Source: Paulinella micropora
Taxonomy: Eukaryota > Cercozoa > Imbricatea > Euglyphida > Paulinellidae
Reading direction: 5' to 3'
DNA: 64,000 bases
NCBI GenBank assembly: GCA_019918135.1
Contig: WBZZ01002454.1
Location: forward strand, 1-64,000
Part shown: piece after piece, positions 31,991 through 42,382 of the stretch
Position numbering within the stretch: position 1 is the stretch's first letter
How the letters are laid out: each line of letters opens with the position of its first letter
Made by a program: the position numbers and the translations under genes
The notes under the pieces: model-generated
The model's input: only the letters and a program-made list of their open reading frames with translations
What the model was told of the DNA's origin: nothing
Databases searched by the model: none

Positions 31991-32907
31991 ATGCCCGGGC
32001 TATCGCAAATTTTTCAGTACGATCAAAGACATCTACTAAATCTATTATGGACCTACATAGAATGCTAGGGCACGCTGGGGTTAGGGTAATGGATGAATGG
32101 GCATTGAATAACAACAGGACTATAGTAGGGAAGGGCTGGCGGAAAAAATTGCCACACGAATGTGTCGGATGTAGTCAGACAAAGATCACACGATTACCTG
32201 TCTATAAGGACAACCCCAGGATAGATTCTGATTTTGAAATAGGGGAAAGCCTGAGTATGGACTTTCGTGGGCCGTGGCCCATCAAATCCCTAAGTGGGAA
32301 CAGATATAAGCTAGTGATCAAAGATAGGATGGGACAGTTTGGATTTAACAACTTTTCACCTACAAGAGAGGAGGACGTTTACCTTCCATTCGTGGCGAAG
32401 GTAGTGGCGTTCTTCTCTACACAGACAGGCAGATCAGTTAAGCAAATCAGATGTGACGGAGAGTTTGCAACTAACAACATGGCAGAGTTCTGCAATGTTA
32501 ACGGGATAATACTAAAACCCACACCACGAGACGAACCTCGTTCGAACCCCATTGCAGAACGTGAGCATAGGACGGCAGGGACACGATCTACTGCTATGAG
32601 AATTGACGCCCAGTTGCCACCTACTTTCTGGCAAGAAATGGAGCAAGCCGAATGGGTTATACGAATGATCTCGCCCATGATAAAGGGAAAACACAAAGGT
32701 CTTTCACCCTATGAGGTTACACTCAAACGAAAACCACCAACAGGGCTTTTACAACCTTTAGGATGCCTGGCATGGGTGCAAAAGTGGGACCCCAAGAAAG
32801 GTCTGTCGATGGCAGTGCCAGGGATATTAGTGGGATACAATTTGTTCAGAAGGTTGTACAGAATCTATTTGAGGGGGGAGGGCAGGAGCAAAGGTGTCGA
32901 GGCATGA
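31987..32907 (+). CDS. Copia integrase (element F)
   Basis: A pre-integrase zinc region, LHRMLGHAG with CVGCSQTK, precedes the DDE core: Asp in LSMDFRGPWP, Asp in QIRCDGEFA and Glu in NPIAEREHRTAG. Then come GLSPYEVTLKRKPP, LGCLAWVQKWDPKKG and GILVGYNLFRRLYRIY, the conserved C-terminal blocks. All three catalytic residues are present. It would insert cDNA with a short target duplication. The frame closes at 32907, where a second, different integrase tail begins. Confidence 0.75.
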   Translation: MNARAIANFSVRSKTSTKSIMDLHRMLGHAGVRVMDEWALNNNRTIVGKGWRKKLPHECVGCSQTKITRLPVYKDNPRIDSDFEIGESLSMDFRGPWPIKSLSGNRYKLVIKDRMGQFGFNNFSPTREEDVYLPFVAKVVAFFSTQTGRSVKQIRCDGEFATNNMAEFCNVNGIILKPTPRDEPRSNPIAEREHRTAGTRSTAMRIDAQLPPTFWQEMEQAEWVIRMISPMIKGKHKGLSPYEVTLKRKPPTGLLQPLGCLAWVQKWDPKKGLSMAVPGILVGYNLFRRLYRIYLRGEGRSKGVEA

Positions 32908-33942
32908 GGCATTCTACAACAGGCCTCCCCCTCATCACTCCATCCTGAAGCCTTTTGGATGTTTATGCGTGTTCTACAAAGGGGCAAAAAGGGACGAGAA
33001 AAGGGAGCACCAGGTGTCTTCATGGGCATCAACACGGAGGAATCATCGTACAAGGTGTGGAGTTACTACGACAGCAAGCTTGTGACGACAGCAGACATGG
33101 TGGTGCGGGATGCTACGATTCATGGATGGCCTACCCTCTATCCTCGTGGGAGAATGGCTGAGTCGAAGCAACACCTTTTCCAAACTGCCACACCAACTTG
33201 GGAAAAAGGCAACAAAGATGACGGGTACATCGGTACATTTTTTACCCCAAGTGAGCAAAACTTGCTTAACGTGGTCACTGGGAAGGAAGAGGACGACGGG
33301 GAGGAAGCCGTTAGCCAGTCGCCAGACGAGGAGGTATCCGTTGCATCACGAGGTGGACGCGAGGATGATAGTGGCGTCATAACACTTGTCATGTATGATG
33401 ACGAATACGACGTGGGCAGAGAGGGTGGTGGCAGGAGGCCACAGACGCCTGTGGATGCTCATTCGCCTCGCTTCTCGTTGGGCAGACGTGTGAGACAGCC
33501 TGAAGGGAAGAGGGATGCTCGTGGGGTGCCTGTGGAATGGACGGGTGCTGCTGTGGACGAGTCCAACATAGTTGAAGGAAAGAGGGCTAGAGGGAAGACG
33601 AAGCCTTCCAACTTCAGCTCGGGAGCGTACCTAGTTTCTGTATCTGTTCCTTATCGAGAAGCCACAGCATCGGGTAAGTTTAATGAGTCACGCTTCGCGG
33701 ACATCGATAAGCACATTAAGTTGGGGGCAATTGTAGAAAGGCATGTGTCGGACAAGCCTCCTGGACAACCGTTGGTGCCTACAAGATTTGTCGACTTTGA
33801 AAAACGTGAAACGATTGACGGCCCAGCGGTGGAGACCAAGTCAAGGATCGCTGGGATCGGATTCAGGCAGCCATCGTGGCTATATGACAGCTATATGACA
33901 GGGTCGACTTACCTACGTGCAGGGTCGAGATCGTTTGGATGA
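32894..33942 (+). pseudogene. Second integrase tail, linker and RT N-terminus (element F)
   Basis: From 32894 a short frame reads FYNRPPPHHSILKPFGCLCV, a second version of the integrase C-terminal block already present at about 32740. The protein then switches frame (near 33000) to GVFMGINTEESSYKVW and a long acidic Gly/Asp-rich linker, and ends with the RT start KHIKLGAIVERHVSDKPPGQ and VETKSRIAGIGFRQP. The duplicated block shows that two copia elements were fused here. Confidence 0.6.
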
Positions 33943-34526
33943 CATGCGCTCTGACAGTCTTACAAGACATGGACGTCTATGGCATGGACGAGGAGAGCGC
34001 CTTTCCCCAAGTCAAGCTGCATGTGCCGGTGTGGTTACAGCCTCCGACAGGATACACGCCACCAAATGTGGTGTGAGAAGCCCTTGGTGGTGTCAATCGA
34101 TTGAAGCCCTCCGGACATATTTATTGGAACGACAGGGTTGTTCCTACCCAAAAGAACCTGGGCTTTAAGCAGAGCATCGTTGAGCCTATACTGTTTGGGC
34201 GGATTGACGAGGCTACAAAGAAGACGGAGATTTTGACGTACCATGTAGATGACAATATACATGTGTCGGCGTCGAAGGAGAGCCGTCGTGAGTACGTCAG
34301 CAAGCTCAATCGTGAGTGGGGCAACGTAAAGGACCTTGGGCCAGTCAAGAAGTTTCTGTCTTTGGAGTTTGGCGTACGTCGTGCAGGGGGAGTGCTGACG
34401 ATGACTGTCCATCAGAGGGAGTACATCGCAACGCTACTGGCTCGGTTTAAGAGAAGCGATGGGCGCCAATGGATGCCAGCGAAGACGCCGTGGCTGCCAG
34501 CTGGATCATGGAGCCAGCTATGCTAG
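33940..34526 (+). pseudogene. Copia reverse transcriptase (element F), frameshifted
   Basis: Between 33940 and 34100 an open frame reads LQDMDVYGMDEESAFPQVKL, with the first catalytic Asp region. A stop follows at the end of that stretch. From 34101 the next frame gives RVVPTQKNLGFKQS, the catalytic pair in LTYHVDDNIHVSAS and VKKFLSLEFGVRRAGG. The enzyme is not translatable as one piece. Confidence 0.65.
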
Positions 34527-35223
34527 CGTACTCACCACAGGAGATCGTTGGTAGCTTTGTGTGGCTGAAGGCTAGTGTGCCGGAGTCGGTTCTGCCACTC
34601 AGCGTGCTGGCTGAGCATCAGTCTGATCGGGACAAGTTCGATTACCGGGCCGCGGAGCAGCTTCTACGATACTTCCTATTCGTGCAGAATAGGGGGGTGA
34701 TGTTCTCGTCTGATGGGAACCGCACCTTGGAGGCTGATTCCGATTCCTCGCTTGGGAACGGGAGTAAGATGTACTCGAGGACGGGTGGCGTTGTGTTCTT
34801 GGCGAACGGGCCGGTCACGGTGCGTGCGACAACGCAGAAGCATCTAGCAACAGGCACTCAAGAGAGCGCGAGACGTACGCGGCTTCGGAGGTGCTCCACG
34901 ACTTGGAGGCGGTACGCAACGTCATCAGGTCGATGCCGTGGTCCAACGGCAACCAGTTGAAGGCGGAGCTTCTGGCAGTGCAGACTATGAATGTCGACAA
35001 TCAAGCCACTGTATGCACTGCTCCGAATTCGGTGTTCGGTAAGAGGCTGAGGCATATTGCGCTGCGGCATCATCATATCACCGAGTCGATAAGGAAGGGG
35101 GAGGTTGCCATCAACTGGGTACCTTCTGAGAAAAACCGAGCTGATGTTCTGTCTAAACGAATTGACACTCTTTCCCTGTTCAAGAAGGCAGCCGACAGAA
35201 TCTCTGGTAACGGATCGAAGTAA
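34469..35223 (+). pseudogene. Copia RNase H (element F), frameshifted
   Basis: The first frame has EIVGSFVWLKASVPESVLPL, the connection, and the acidic residues in TLEADSDSSLGNG. After the STQES-like HLATGTQES the frame shifts near 34880, and the rest (34891-35223) gives VDNQATVCTA, RLRHIALRHHHITE and EKNRADVLSKRID, the end of RNase H. One indel separates the two. Confidence 0.65.
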
Positions 35224-35306
35224 GACACTTAGAAATAGGCTCTGCACCAGACTCAGTTCTAATAAGTACCTTTTGAAAATTAGGGGGAGCATTGCAGTAA
35301 AATAGC

Positions 35307-35624
35307 TGTTAGATAATTTCAGACGGCAGTTACGCTTAGAATGTTTTCGTTAGGACTGATAATAATTACCAATTTGATAAGACTGGAACTAATCTTTATT
35401 GATTGGGTGTAACAGTACAATTACTTAAGTCAGCCAGGCATGTGCCTTAGTATACCAGTGCTAGTAAAAAGTCTTATTCAGTAAAATCTCACAACCTGAT
35501 CAAAAGCGATCTACTTAAGTGTTCCGGCTCTATCCGGCCTCTGTCAACTGTTCAAGTTTACTACCGGAGATTTTATGATAGTGAGGTCAGGGGATAGACA
35601 TGTCGGTCAGGGGGACCACGTTTT
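35307..35624 (+). repeat. Possible 3' LTR start of element F
   Basis: Sixteen bases after the polypurine tract of F the sequence TGTTAGATAATTTCAG could start its 3' LTR. No matching 5' LTR is found. At 35625 it gives way to LTR sequence of element G in the opposite orientation. Confidence 0.35.
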
Positions 35625-35812
35625 TGTGAGACTTACTTAATAATCTGCCATATACTAGCTGTGTCCTACAGTAGAAACTTTATTAAGAAAAGGGCGCCAA
35701 GGGAACAGCCCGATTACATACTAGGCCGGACATACGTAATGGCTCTAACGACACACATTACATATGCCGGCCCATACTGACTATCCGGTTAATAATATTA
35801 ATAGGTCTAACA
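35625..35812 (-). repeat. 3' LTR (partial) of element G
   Basis: About 187 bp nearly identical to 44210-44395, ending TCTAACA on the plus strand, i.e. an LTR starting TGTTAGACC on the minus strand. Directly upstream in element sense is the polypurine tract GATCCAGGGGGGG (complement of 35813-35825). Only the first part of the LTR is kept; homology stops at 35625. Confidence 0.65.
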
Positions 35813-36757
35813 CCCCCCCCTGGATCAAAGTATTAATAAATTATTAAATTGACTGTAGGTCCTAATACATCTATTCTGTTAAAATTATAGAAACACATAC
35901 TCAAAGCATACTAATGTTACTCTTACCCTCACTCTCTCCAAGAGATTGTGTCGATGGTGGTTACCCGACTTGCTGGGTAGACTGCATACAGGGCAGCTCT
36001 TCCCAGTCAAGCTAGGCCTAGTCGACGAGAAGAGGATTAGATCCTACACACCCCCTATCCTATTAGATATGTAACACAGGCACAATATGGTTATAGTACA
36101 CATATAATATTAATATATATACATGATCACGTAGATAGTCATAACATATGGAAATAAAATGTATGATAATATATCCATATGTGCAGATCTTTCGTAAAGT
36201 ATGATCGACGTGAACAATTAACTATTTATCTATCCGGTAGTATGAATTTATAGATTTGACAGCGCTTCCCGTAGAGGGGTATGAAGTGAAAACAAAATAA
36301 TATGATATATATAAGGACAAATACACTATATCTGTAATTATTGGCGGGTCTGTACTTTCTGAGCGGAGTGGACCCAGGTCTATCAACTCTCGAGGAGTGA
36401 TGAAACACCCTTCGTCCACCCACAACATAGAGTTCCAGCTTGGCCTCTTATTTGTTTTTATGTATATGGGTGTATAGAGATAGAGATCAGAACGGGGCGA
36501 GAGAGCAAGCTTTGCGAACGAACGAGCCATCCGGTTATCAATGTCTCGTCAGCACTGGGCCCGGTGCACTGGCTGATCCGTCAGCCTTGGGCCAGCCACT
36601 CGCTATTGCCGGGCCCGGTACATTGTCCGTTCCGTCGGCATTGGACCGATCCGCTCACCGTTCTATGTACAACTTATATATAATATGCGAGAAATTATTA
36701 TATTGCATACTCCGGGATATAAAAGAAGTCAAAGACGATAATCCTTTCCCGAAAGAT
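35813..36757. other. 3' non-coding region of element G
   Basis: No gene. Segments align with 16200-16810 of element A. At about 36540-36660 there are two diverged copies of a GC-rich unit of some 55-60 bp (CACTGGGCCCGGTGCACTGG; TTGCCGGGCCCGGTACATTG), unlike the AT-rich surroundings. Confidence 0.45.
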
Positions 36758-37540
36758 CTAATACGAGAACTGATAGGATTTTATCCTGAGTTTGGCGCGA
36801 TTTTCTCTACTAAGCATAACGGAGATTTTTCCAGCCAGGTAATTGAATTTTTCTACCGTAAAATGTATTGTGGTGAATACATCCGCGATATTTTCCTCCG
36901 TGGGAACCCGGAATAGTTTGACCTTTCCTTCTCTCACGAGTTGTGCTAATAGATGGTACCGAACCTCTATGTGCTTGGTCCTAGCTTCTCCTAGCCCTCT
37001 CTCCGATAACAACATCGTTCCTTCGTTATCCTCAAAGAGAGTAGGACCTTCAAGATTTATTCCGATATCCCGTAAAGTTTGCTGCAACGCGAGAAGTTCT
37101 CTGACTGCCTCATTAGCCGAAACAGTCTCTGACTCTAACGTAGATTGAGCTATCACGGATTGCAGTTTAGAAAACCACGAAATTGGCGTCCCGTTGAATA
37201 AATAAACGTATCCGGACCTTGATTTTCGCGAGTTTTTATCCCCCGCAAAATCCGAGTCTACAAATCCAACTACTGGTTGTTCCGCGATAATCCTGTCTAC
37301 ATGAGCGAGAACTGGCACACTGAGCATGTCTATTCCGGGTATTATGGGCTTCCCAATGATATCTTCGATTGCGTTGGCCGCAGCGCAAGATTCCAGGTTG
37401 GGTTTCCAAGATTCCGGAGTTTTAGGAACCGAGAAATTAGTTTCCAGCAACTTCCGTAAATTTCGATCCCCTCTCCTGAAAAATAGCGCTCGCGGGGTCA
37501 AAAGCCAGAAGAACATCCGGTGCACCGTAGCATAAGACAT
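36758..37540 (-). CDS. Copia RNase H (element G)
   Basis: 260 intact codons. The connection region (MSYATVHRMFFWLLTPRALF) is followed by the RNase H domain: Asp in VVGFVDSDFAGDKNSRKSRS, Glu in AQSTLESETVSANE, Asp in LFEDNEGTMLLS, and RTKHIEVRYHLLAQL with VPTEENIADVFTTI at the end. It removes the RNA strand during reverse transcription. It is adjacent to the RT frame but separated by 7 nt and a frame change. Confidence 0.8.
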   Translation of the reverse strand: MSYATVHRMFFWLLTPRALFFRRGDRNLRKLLETNFSVPKTPESWKPNLESCAAANAIEDIIGKPIIPGIDMLSVPVLAHVDRIIAEQPVVGFVDSDFAGDKNSRKSRSGYVYLFNGTPISWFSKLQSVIAQSTLESETVSANEAVRELLALQQTLRDIGINLEGPTLFEDNEGTMLLSERGLGEARTKHIEVRYHLLAQLVREGKVKLFRVPTEENIADVFTTIHFTVEKFNYLAGKISVMLSRENRAKLRIKSYQFSY

Positions 37541-37547
37541 CTCCGGA

Positions 37548-38222
37548 TTAGGGACCTGGACTTGCTGCTATACTCAAAGGGCACATGAGGAGTGGCCGAG
37601 TGTGGAATATGAGCATCCCTATCAGGCATCTAAGGTCATAGCGTAAGAGGCGATGGTCCTTCTTCAGGGGAGCGGGGTTATCAGAAGTGAACGGCGTCTT
37701 AGCCGGTATCTCCTTCATATAACCCAACTCCTCTAAGATCAACAACTCATACTTACGCTGATGCAAAGCAATCCCCTTTTCAGTCTGGATGATCTGAATG
37801 TTTTTGAATTCAGTGGCCTTGCCTAGGTCCTTGCACCGGAAGCATCTCTTTTCGAACTGTTTTACCATCCTGATGTGTCTTTCTTGGGATACAGCGTGAC
37901 AGCCATCATCAACGTGAAAGGACACCAGTTGGGTAGTTTGTGGACTACTCCCATGTTTTACGAAAGAGGCTCTGTCTAACGTGAGAGGCTTGAACTCGTG
38001 TTCAGTTATGAGCTCCCCAGACAGCACGTCGTACCAAAGACGGCCTGCCTCCGGATGCCCGTATAGGGCCTTCTTCAGAAGCCAGACATAGTCTGCCGTC
38101 TGAAATTCGGCCGGCGGTTTGACGTATATGTCATATGGGAGATTCGCGCGCAAGTAAGCGGTCGTGAAGTCAATCAACCATAAGTCTATCCCGAAAAAGG
38201 CTGCATATGCTGTCATGAGCAA
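37548..38222 (-). CDS. Copia reverse transcriptase, main part (element G)
   Basis: The frame contains the first catalytic Asp in LWLIDFTTAYLRANLPYDIY, LLKKALYGHPEAGRLWYD, the catalytic pair in LVSFHVDDGCHAVSQE, KATEFKNIQIIQTEKGIALH and EIPAKTPFTSDNPAPLKKDH. The N-terminal RT part (38223-38420: IPIKWIDTVKQQG-type sequence as in element A) lies in other frames, so at least one indel breaks the gene. Confidence 0.75.
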   Translation of the reverse strand: MLMTAYAAFFGIDLWLIDFTTAYLRANLPYDIYVKPPAEFQTADYVWLLKKALYGHPEAGRLWYDVLSGELITEHEFKPLTLDRASFVKHGSSPQTTQLVSFHVDDGCHAVSQERHIRMVKQFEKRCFRCKDLGKATEFKNIQIIQTEKGIALHQRKYELLILEELGYMKEIPAKTPFTSDNPAPLKKDHRLLRYDLRCLIGMLIFHTRPLLMCPLSIAASPGP

Positions 38223-38426
38223 AATGGTCCTGTGCTGGGCTGTGGGAGAGTAAGTCTGTTTAGGATGGTACTGGACATAAGCTTTCAGAAGGTCCCCTCT
38301 AAGGGTTATCAGGGCTTTATGGAATTCATCCGCAGTACCTTGTTGTTTTACCGTGTCTATCCATTTTATAGGAATGATAGGTGCCCGACATTTTCGCTTC
38401 GCTCACTTTTCGCCAAACAAACGCCT

Positions 38427-39065
38427 TTAGTTCTTTGAGCTGTTCGAATTCTTTCTGTCTAGCTTGTTTACGTCTTTTGGTTTTTGTACTACGGGGAATT
38501 CCGGGAATTTCTCACTCACGAGACAATACTCCGCCCGGTTTTCCTCCCGGGCACATACCGCAACATGAGCGTTCCTCGTCCTCTTTCCCGTGATAATGTT
38601 TTCACTCAAAATTTCCGCCTGTTCGTGTGATCTCCATTCCGGTTTATGCGCTGCTCTCTGCACCTCTACCCTCTCCCTCTCCCCCTCGGCAAACGCAAAT
38701 TCTGAGGTGACGTTCGACCTCAACCCGGGATCGTTGGTATTGAGATCAGAATTAGGATTTGTGTTGGTCGATAAGGGTGGTGGTGCGGTCATGGCTTTTT
38801 GCTCACGAGATTCGGGTATTGGCGCTGTTTGTTGTTGGACTTTGGCGTATTTGACGATTTCCGTGTCTAATATCTTATCGGTAACACCGTCGTCACTGAA
38901 TAAGACACTATGCGCGGGAAAACGTCTAGATTTACGGGTAGCGGGGGCAGAAGGGGCCGTTGCTGTCCCCCGCCGTATCGCCGTCTCCCATTTGTCCCCG
39001 TAAATTAACCTAGCCCACTGCTCCCCGAAAGCTCTTGCCGGGATTTCCACATACATTCCGGACAA
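38427..39065 (-). CDS. Integrase-RT linker of polyprotein (element G)
   Basis: It opens with a folded-looking part (ARAFGEQWARLIYGDKWETA) and then turns into low-complexity Ser/Pro/Asn/Glu sequence. It ends with YCLVSEKFPEFPVVQKPKDV before the RT. No catalytic motif. Such variable linkers are normal in copia polyproteins; the frame is open over its full length. Confidence 0.55.
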   Translation of the reverse strand: MSGMYVEIPARAFGEQWARLIYGDKWETAIRRGTATAPSAPATRKSRRFPAHSVLFSDDGVTDKILDTEIVKYAKVQQQTAPIPESREQKAMTAPPPLSTNTNPNSDLNTNDPGLRSNVTSEFAFAEGERERVEVQRAAHKPEWRSHEQAEILSENIITGKRTRNAHVAVCAREENRAEYCLVSEKFPEFPVVQKPKDVNKLDRKNSNSSKN

Positions 39066-39084
39066 TTCTTGCTTTTCCTTGGGC

Positions 39085-40325
39085 TTACGCCCCCTTCTTG
39101 CTTTCTTTATCTTGAGTAAGGGTCGGAGCGAGAGGGAGAGTTCCTACCGGGGGATTTCCTCCCCCCGCCGGAATCTCTCCTCCCGGGTCCTCCCCTGAAA
39201 CGGTTCCTTGACTTTCTGGGGTCATCTGTTGCGATAGGGCAGAGGGGGGCTGTTGCCAATTTACAGAAAACGTCTCGCCCGAAACATCGTCTCTTTCGAG
39301 AAACTTAGAAGCCCCCCTCTTTCCCAATTTCCAAACGTCGAAAATAACATTACGGACATTACCGAATATTTTCCTCGCAACCGGATCATATACTTGATAA
39401 TAGCCGTTGTTTCCTTCGTACCCGAGAAATAAAACTTTCCTCCCCCTCTCGCATTTTGACCTCTTTACGTCTACCTTCATGTACGCCACACATCCGATTG
39501 GGCATAAGTGAGGCAAAAGGGGTTTCCTCTTATGAATGATTTCATAAGGAGATTTCCCCTTAAAGGGACCACGGGCAAGGGGTAAGAGGTTGCCAAAATA
39601 GGTAGAAGCTTTCTCCGTCTCCGTCCACATGGACTCAGGGAGTTCGGCGTCGCTGAGAACTGCCTTTGCGGGTCCGCCACACGTTTGGTGGGCTCGTTCT
39701 ATTTTAGCAACCGCCTGCTTCTCCCCCGTCGGAGCCTCTAGGAGGACTGGTTGATATGCATCAATCCAAGTCTGAAACTCCTTATACTTACCATATTCCT
39801 GGTCACAAGTAAGGAATTTCACTTTTCTTCCTGTATGCCGTTCGAAGAAGGCAACGGCCTTAAGGAAGCACGTGAAAAAATCATTATTGTGCCTCAGGTA
39901 ATAGTCTAACTCAAACCCGGATGCAAGACATTTGACGGTGAACTTATACTTCTTCCAGTCCCACGATGTGGTATTCCACCAACCCTGAGTGTCCATGGAT
40001 ATGTGGACCCAGGGTGACGTTCTACCACGTGATTGTCTTTGAAATGAGGCACTCTCTTTATCTTATTCCTTAAACACCACTCGCATCTCATTACTCGCTC
40101 CCTCCACTCCTTCCCCACTATCTTTACTCCCATATAGTTAGCCATTCGCTCCTTGGCTTTTACCCCTCTGTGCTTACACATACGATGGAACACAGTGGCA
40201 TGTATGTTTTCATGATAGTGAGGACGGACGACAGGACATAAAGCTTTACTATCTGACACTTTATCTCCTTTACTCTCAGCCCTCTCATCTTTCTCAGGAT
40301 CTATCTCAGTAGAGTAGGTACGCAT
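39085..40325 (-). pseudogene. Copia integrase (element G), one frameshift
   Basis: The upstream frame (40325-39906) carries HATVFHRMCKHRGVKAKERM and MRCEWCLRNKIKRVPHFKD, the pre-integrase zinc region. After a frame change near 40010 the second frame (39996-39085) carries the DDE core: Asp in MDTQGWWNT, Asp in FLTCDQEYG and Glu in AVAKIERAHQT. GKSPYEIIHKRKPL, FLGYEGNNGYYQVYD and a Pro/Gly-rich tail follow. All catalytic residues are kept. Confidence 0.75.
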
Positions 40326-40432
40326 GTATTAGGTACGTCACATCGCCAACCGCAGATGCATGGTGACAACAAACAGTACATGTTGTGATAGGTAGGTAGG
40401 TTGGTTTTCTGAGAAAGATGAGAGGTTGGACG

Positions 40433-40984
40433 TCAAGCTTGTCCCCCCGAGTCTGACGTGTCATCATCGTCGGGCTCGGGAGTCTCGCTTGTAGGGGGCG
40501 TAGTAGCGGGGCAATCCATGGGCTCATACCACTCGTTAGGATTGAGTGGTGGAGTGCCTGGGGAATCAAACACCGTCAAGTGGTTTGGGAGTGCTCTCCC
40601 TCTAGCCACAATTTGATCTTCCTCAATAAGAATGGGCTTTTTGAGCACTATCACTTGCTTGTTCTGATGTATGACGGCGAAACCCTTACGTACCCATGCC
40701 GAAGTGGCAATTAACCCGTATTTTAGATGTGGATTGTAAGTGGTATGTGCATCGAGGACACTGACTTCCTCCCCATGAGCTCCCGACAGGTTCATTAGAA
40801 CCTTTCCTTTGTACTCGGTTCTTATGCTCCCTTTCGCGATACGGTATTTCTGTGGGGCCCTCTTAAGACTGACAAACGTAGATCTATCTGGGGACTGTGT
40901 TTCGCTTGCACTATCGTCTACCCACACTATATTGTTATTGTCAGTTTTACGATCAGGGTTGCTGTCCATCAACATGATAGACAC
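40433..40984 (-). CDS. Retropepsin-like protease region (element G)
   Basis: The protease position and folding pattern match the F element: NNIVWVDDSASETQS stands where a DSG or DSA active site is expected. After that come LKYGLIATSAWVRKGFAVIH, KQVIVLKKPILIEEDQIVAR and a PPLNPNEWYEP end, equivalent to PLNPNERFNP in F. The catalytic turn here reads DDSAS. Copia proteases tolerate DSGA or DTGA, so activity is uncertain. It overlaps the preceding ORF by 16 nt in another frame. Confidence 0.55.
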   Translation of the reverse strand: MSIMLMDSNPDRKTDNNNIVWVDDSASETQSPDRSTFVSLKRAPQKYRIAKGSIRTEYKGKVLMNLSGAHGEEVSVLDAHTTYNPHLKYGLIATSAWVRKGFAVIHQNKQVIVLKKPILIEEDQIVARGRALPNHLTVFDSPGTPPLNPNEWYEPMDCPATTPPTSETPEPDDDDTSDSGGQA

Positions 40985-41625
40985 TCAGTCTGTGGGTTGT
41001 CCTGTGTTTGTTCTAGAGTGGTGTCCATGTCTTGTGGGCTCTGGGGCTCATCTTCCTCCGGCGGTGTCACACCACCCAACACAGCCTCGAGATCCTCTAC
41101 CTTTTTCACCATGTAAGGGAAGGATGAAACAATGCCCCGTGCAAATGGGTTATTGTGTTTAGTAGCGAGAGTAATAACGCAGTCGTGCATAGCATAATAT
41201 AGCTCTGTATAGAACTCGTCATACTCTCCCTCCTGGCTCGCAATCAACCCATCTCTCACAGTTCTGCTCTTAAGCCCCTGATTACGAGCAGTGACTAACC
41301 TTTGTATTTCTTCAATGGGGGGTAGTCCCCCACCACTTAGCACCCGTTTTCCGTCCTTTACCCAAACGTTACTACACTCAGCACTACCTGGCTCTCCTTC
41401 TTCCGTGACCACAGAAGGTCCAAATAAAGATGATGATGGTGTATTAGGTAATACGGTGGTAGGTCGCAAAGGCGTGATGTGAATCGAAGTTGGCACAGAC
41501 AAGAGAGGTACAGACAATCCAGGGTCTCTCACACCAACTACTCCCTCTACTCCTCCCCCTACTCCTACTTCCCCTACTTCTCCCCCTACTTCTCCCACTC
41601 CCTCTATGTGTGTGTAGTAGTAGTG

Positions 41626-41662
<37 letters not shown>

Positions 41663-41721
41663 GAATAAGAAGAGAGGTGGTTGTGATGCTGGGCTGAATA
41701 GGGGTGGTACTTTCTCTCCAC
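40969..41721 (-). CDS. Spacer ORF with Tyr repeat between gag and protease (element G)
   Basis: An open frame starting with a run of Tyr codons (from a TAG/CTA microsatellite read in one frame) and a Val/Gly-rich stretch. A better-looking part follows (LPPIEEIQRLVTARNQGLKS, EYDEFYTELYYAMHDCVITL). It is placed like the extra ORF of element F. No known domain; the repeat part is unlikely to be functional. Confidence 0.4.
41614..41663. repeat. (TAG)n microsatellite
   Basis: About 50 bp of TAG triplets with one TGG interruption on the plus strand, inside the spacer ORF of element G. Neighbouring CTCCTCCCCCTA-type sequence at 41540-41600 is also low complexity. Confidence 0.85.
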
Positions 41722-41750
41722 AATGTGACGTGTGTAAACAAATTGGCAGG

Positions 41751-42029
41751 TTAATAGTAGATAGCATCATGGGGAGGGAGCAATCCTAAGTTCAGTTTTT
41801 CTCTGTACTTGGTTAATATCTCCTCTCTCTTCCTCTCTTGGTCAACGCCTTGCACTCCCTTCCTCGCCGCCCCCAACCTCCATGAGCACCTAACCCCTGT
41901 GTCTGGCACTGTTGCCTCACACTGTTTACTGCTCGTGACATGACAACTGTCTATCCGTACTGGCCTACCGTGGAGGTTGAGGGGTGGGCCACCTACTTCT
42001 CGCAACATGACAGGGTTGTACCCTTTCAC
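41751..42029 (-). CDS. Unrecognised spacer ORF (element G)
   Basis: About 90 codons with GPPLNLHGRPVRIDSCHVTS and ERKREEILTKYREKLNLGLL. It lies between the Gag zinc knuckles and the protease, in polyprotein sense. Nothing recognisable; the helical C-terminus is the only visible structure. It could be a remnant of the same region seen in element F at 30324-31103. Confidence 0.35.
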   Translation of the reverse strand: MKGYNPVMLREVGGPPLNLHGRPVRIDSCHVTSSKQCEATVPDTGVRCSWRLGAARKGVQGVDQERKREEILTKYREKLNLGLLPPHDAIYY

Positions 42030-42382
42030 GAGGATTTTTACGTAACCTACCCTTGTACGCCTGAGGGCTCAATTCCCTTCCAAAGGTATGATTTGGCTTC
42101 GGGGAGTTGGGTCGCCAGCCATAACAAGGATGGTTAAAAACTTATTCTCGTGAAGGGGTGGGATAGTGGGGCGAGTGTGTGTGGAGTCGTTTTGTGTAGA
42201 TGATGCATGTGCTTTCTGCTTTCCTCTACGCACACTACCCTCACCACCTCCTCCCTCTCTACTTCCTGCGCCAGGTGGCTTAGATGAGTGAGATAAAAGT
42301 GGTATGCGGGTGTTAGTTGAAGGGGGGTGGGGGTCGTCTTCCTTCTTTCCTCTGTCTGTCTCTTCTCTTTCTCTCCCCATCA

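Larger units (their letters stand above)
29395..35290 (+). mobile_element. Ty1/copia element F (degenerate, chimeric)
   Basis: The plus-strand order is gag (29395-30451), an extra ORF (30324-31103), protease (31121-31990), integrase (31987-32907), a second integrase tail plus RT N-terminus (32894-33942), RT (33940-34526) and RNase H (34469-35223). It ends at a polypurine tract, TTAGGGGGAGC, at 35280-35290. Frameshifts occur in gag, RT and RNase H. A duplicated integrase tail near 32.89 kb indicates recombination between two elements. Confidence 0.75.

Noticed and set aside
36440..36916. Plus-strand ORF of 158 codons
   Set aside because: It runs over the 3' non-coding region of element G and then antisense to its RNase H; no independent support.
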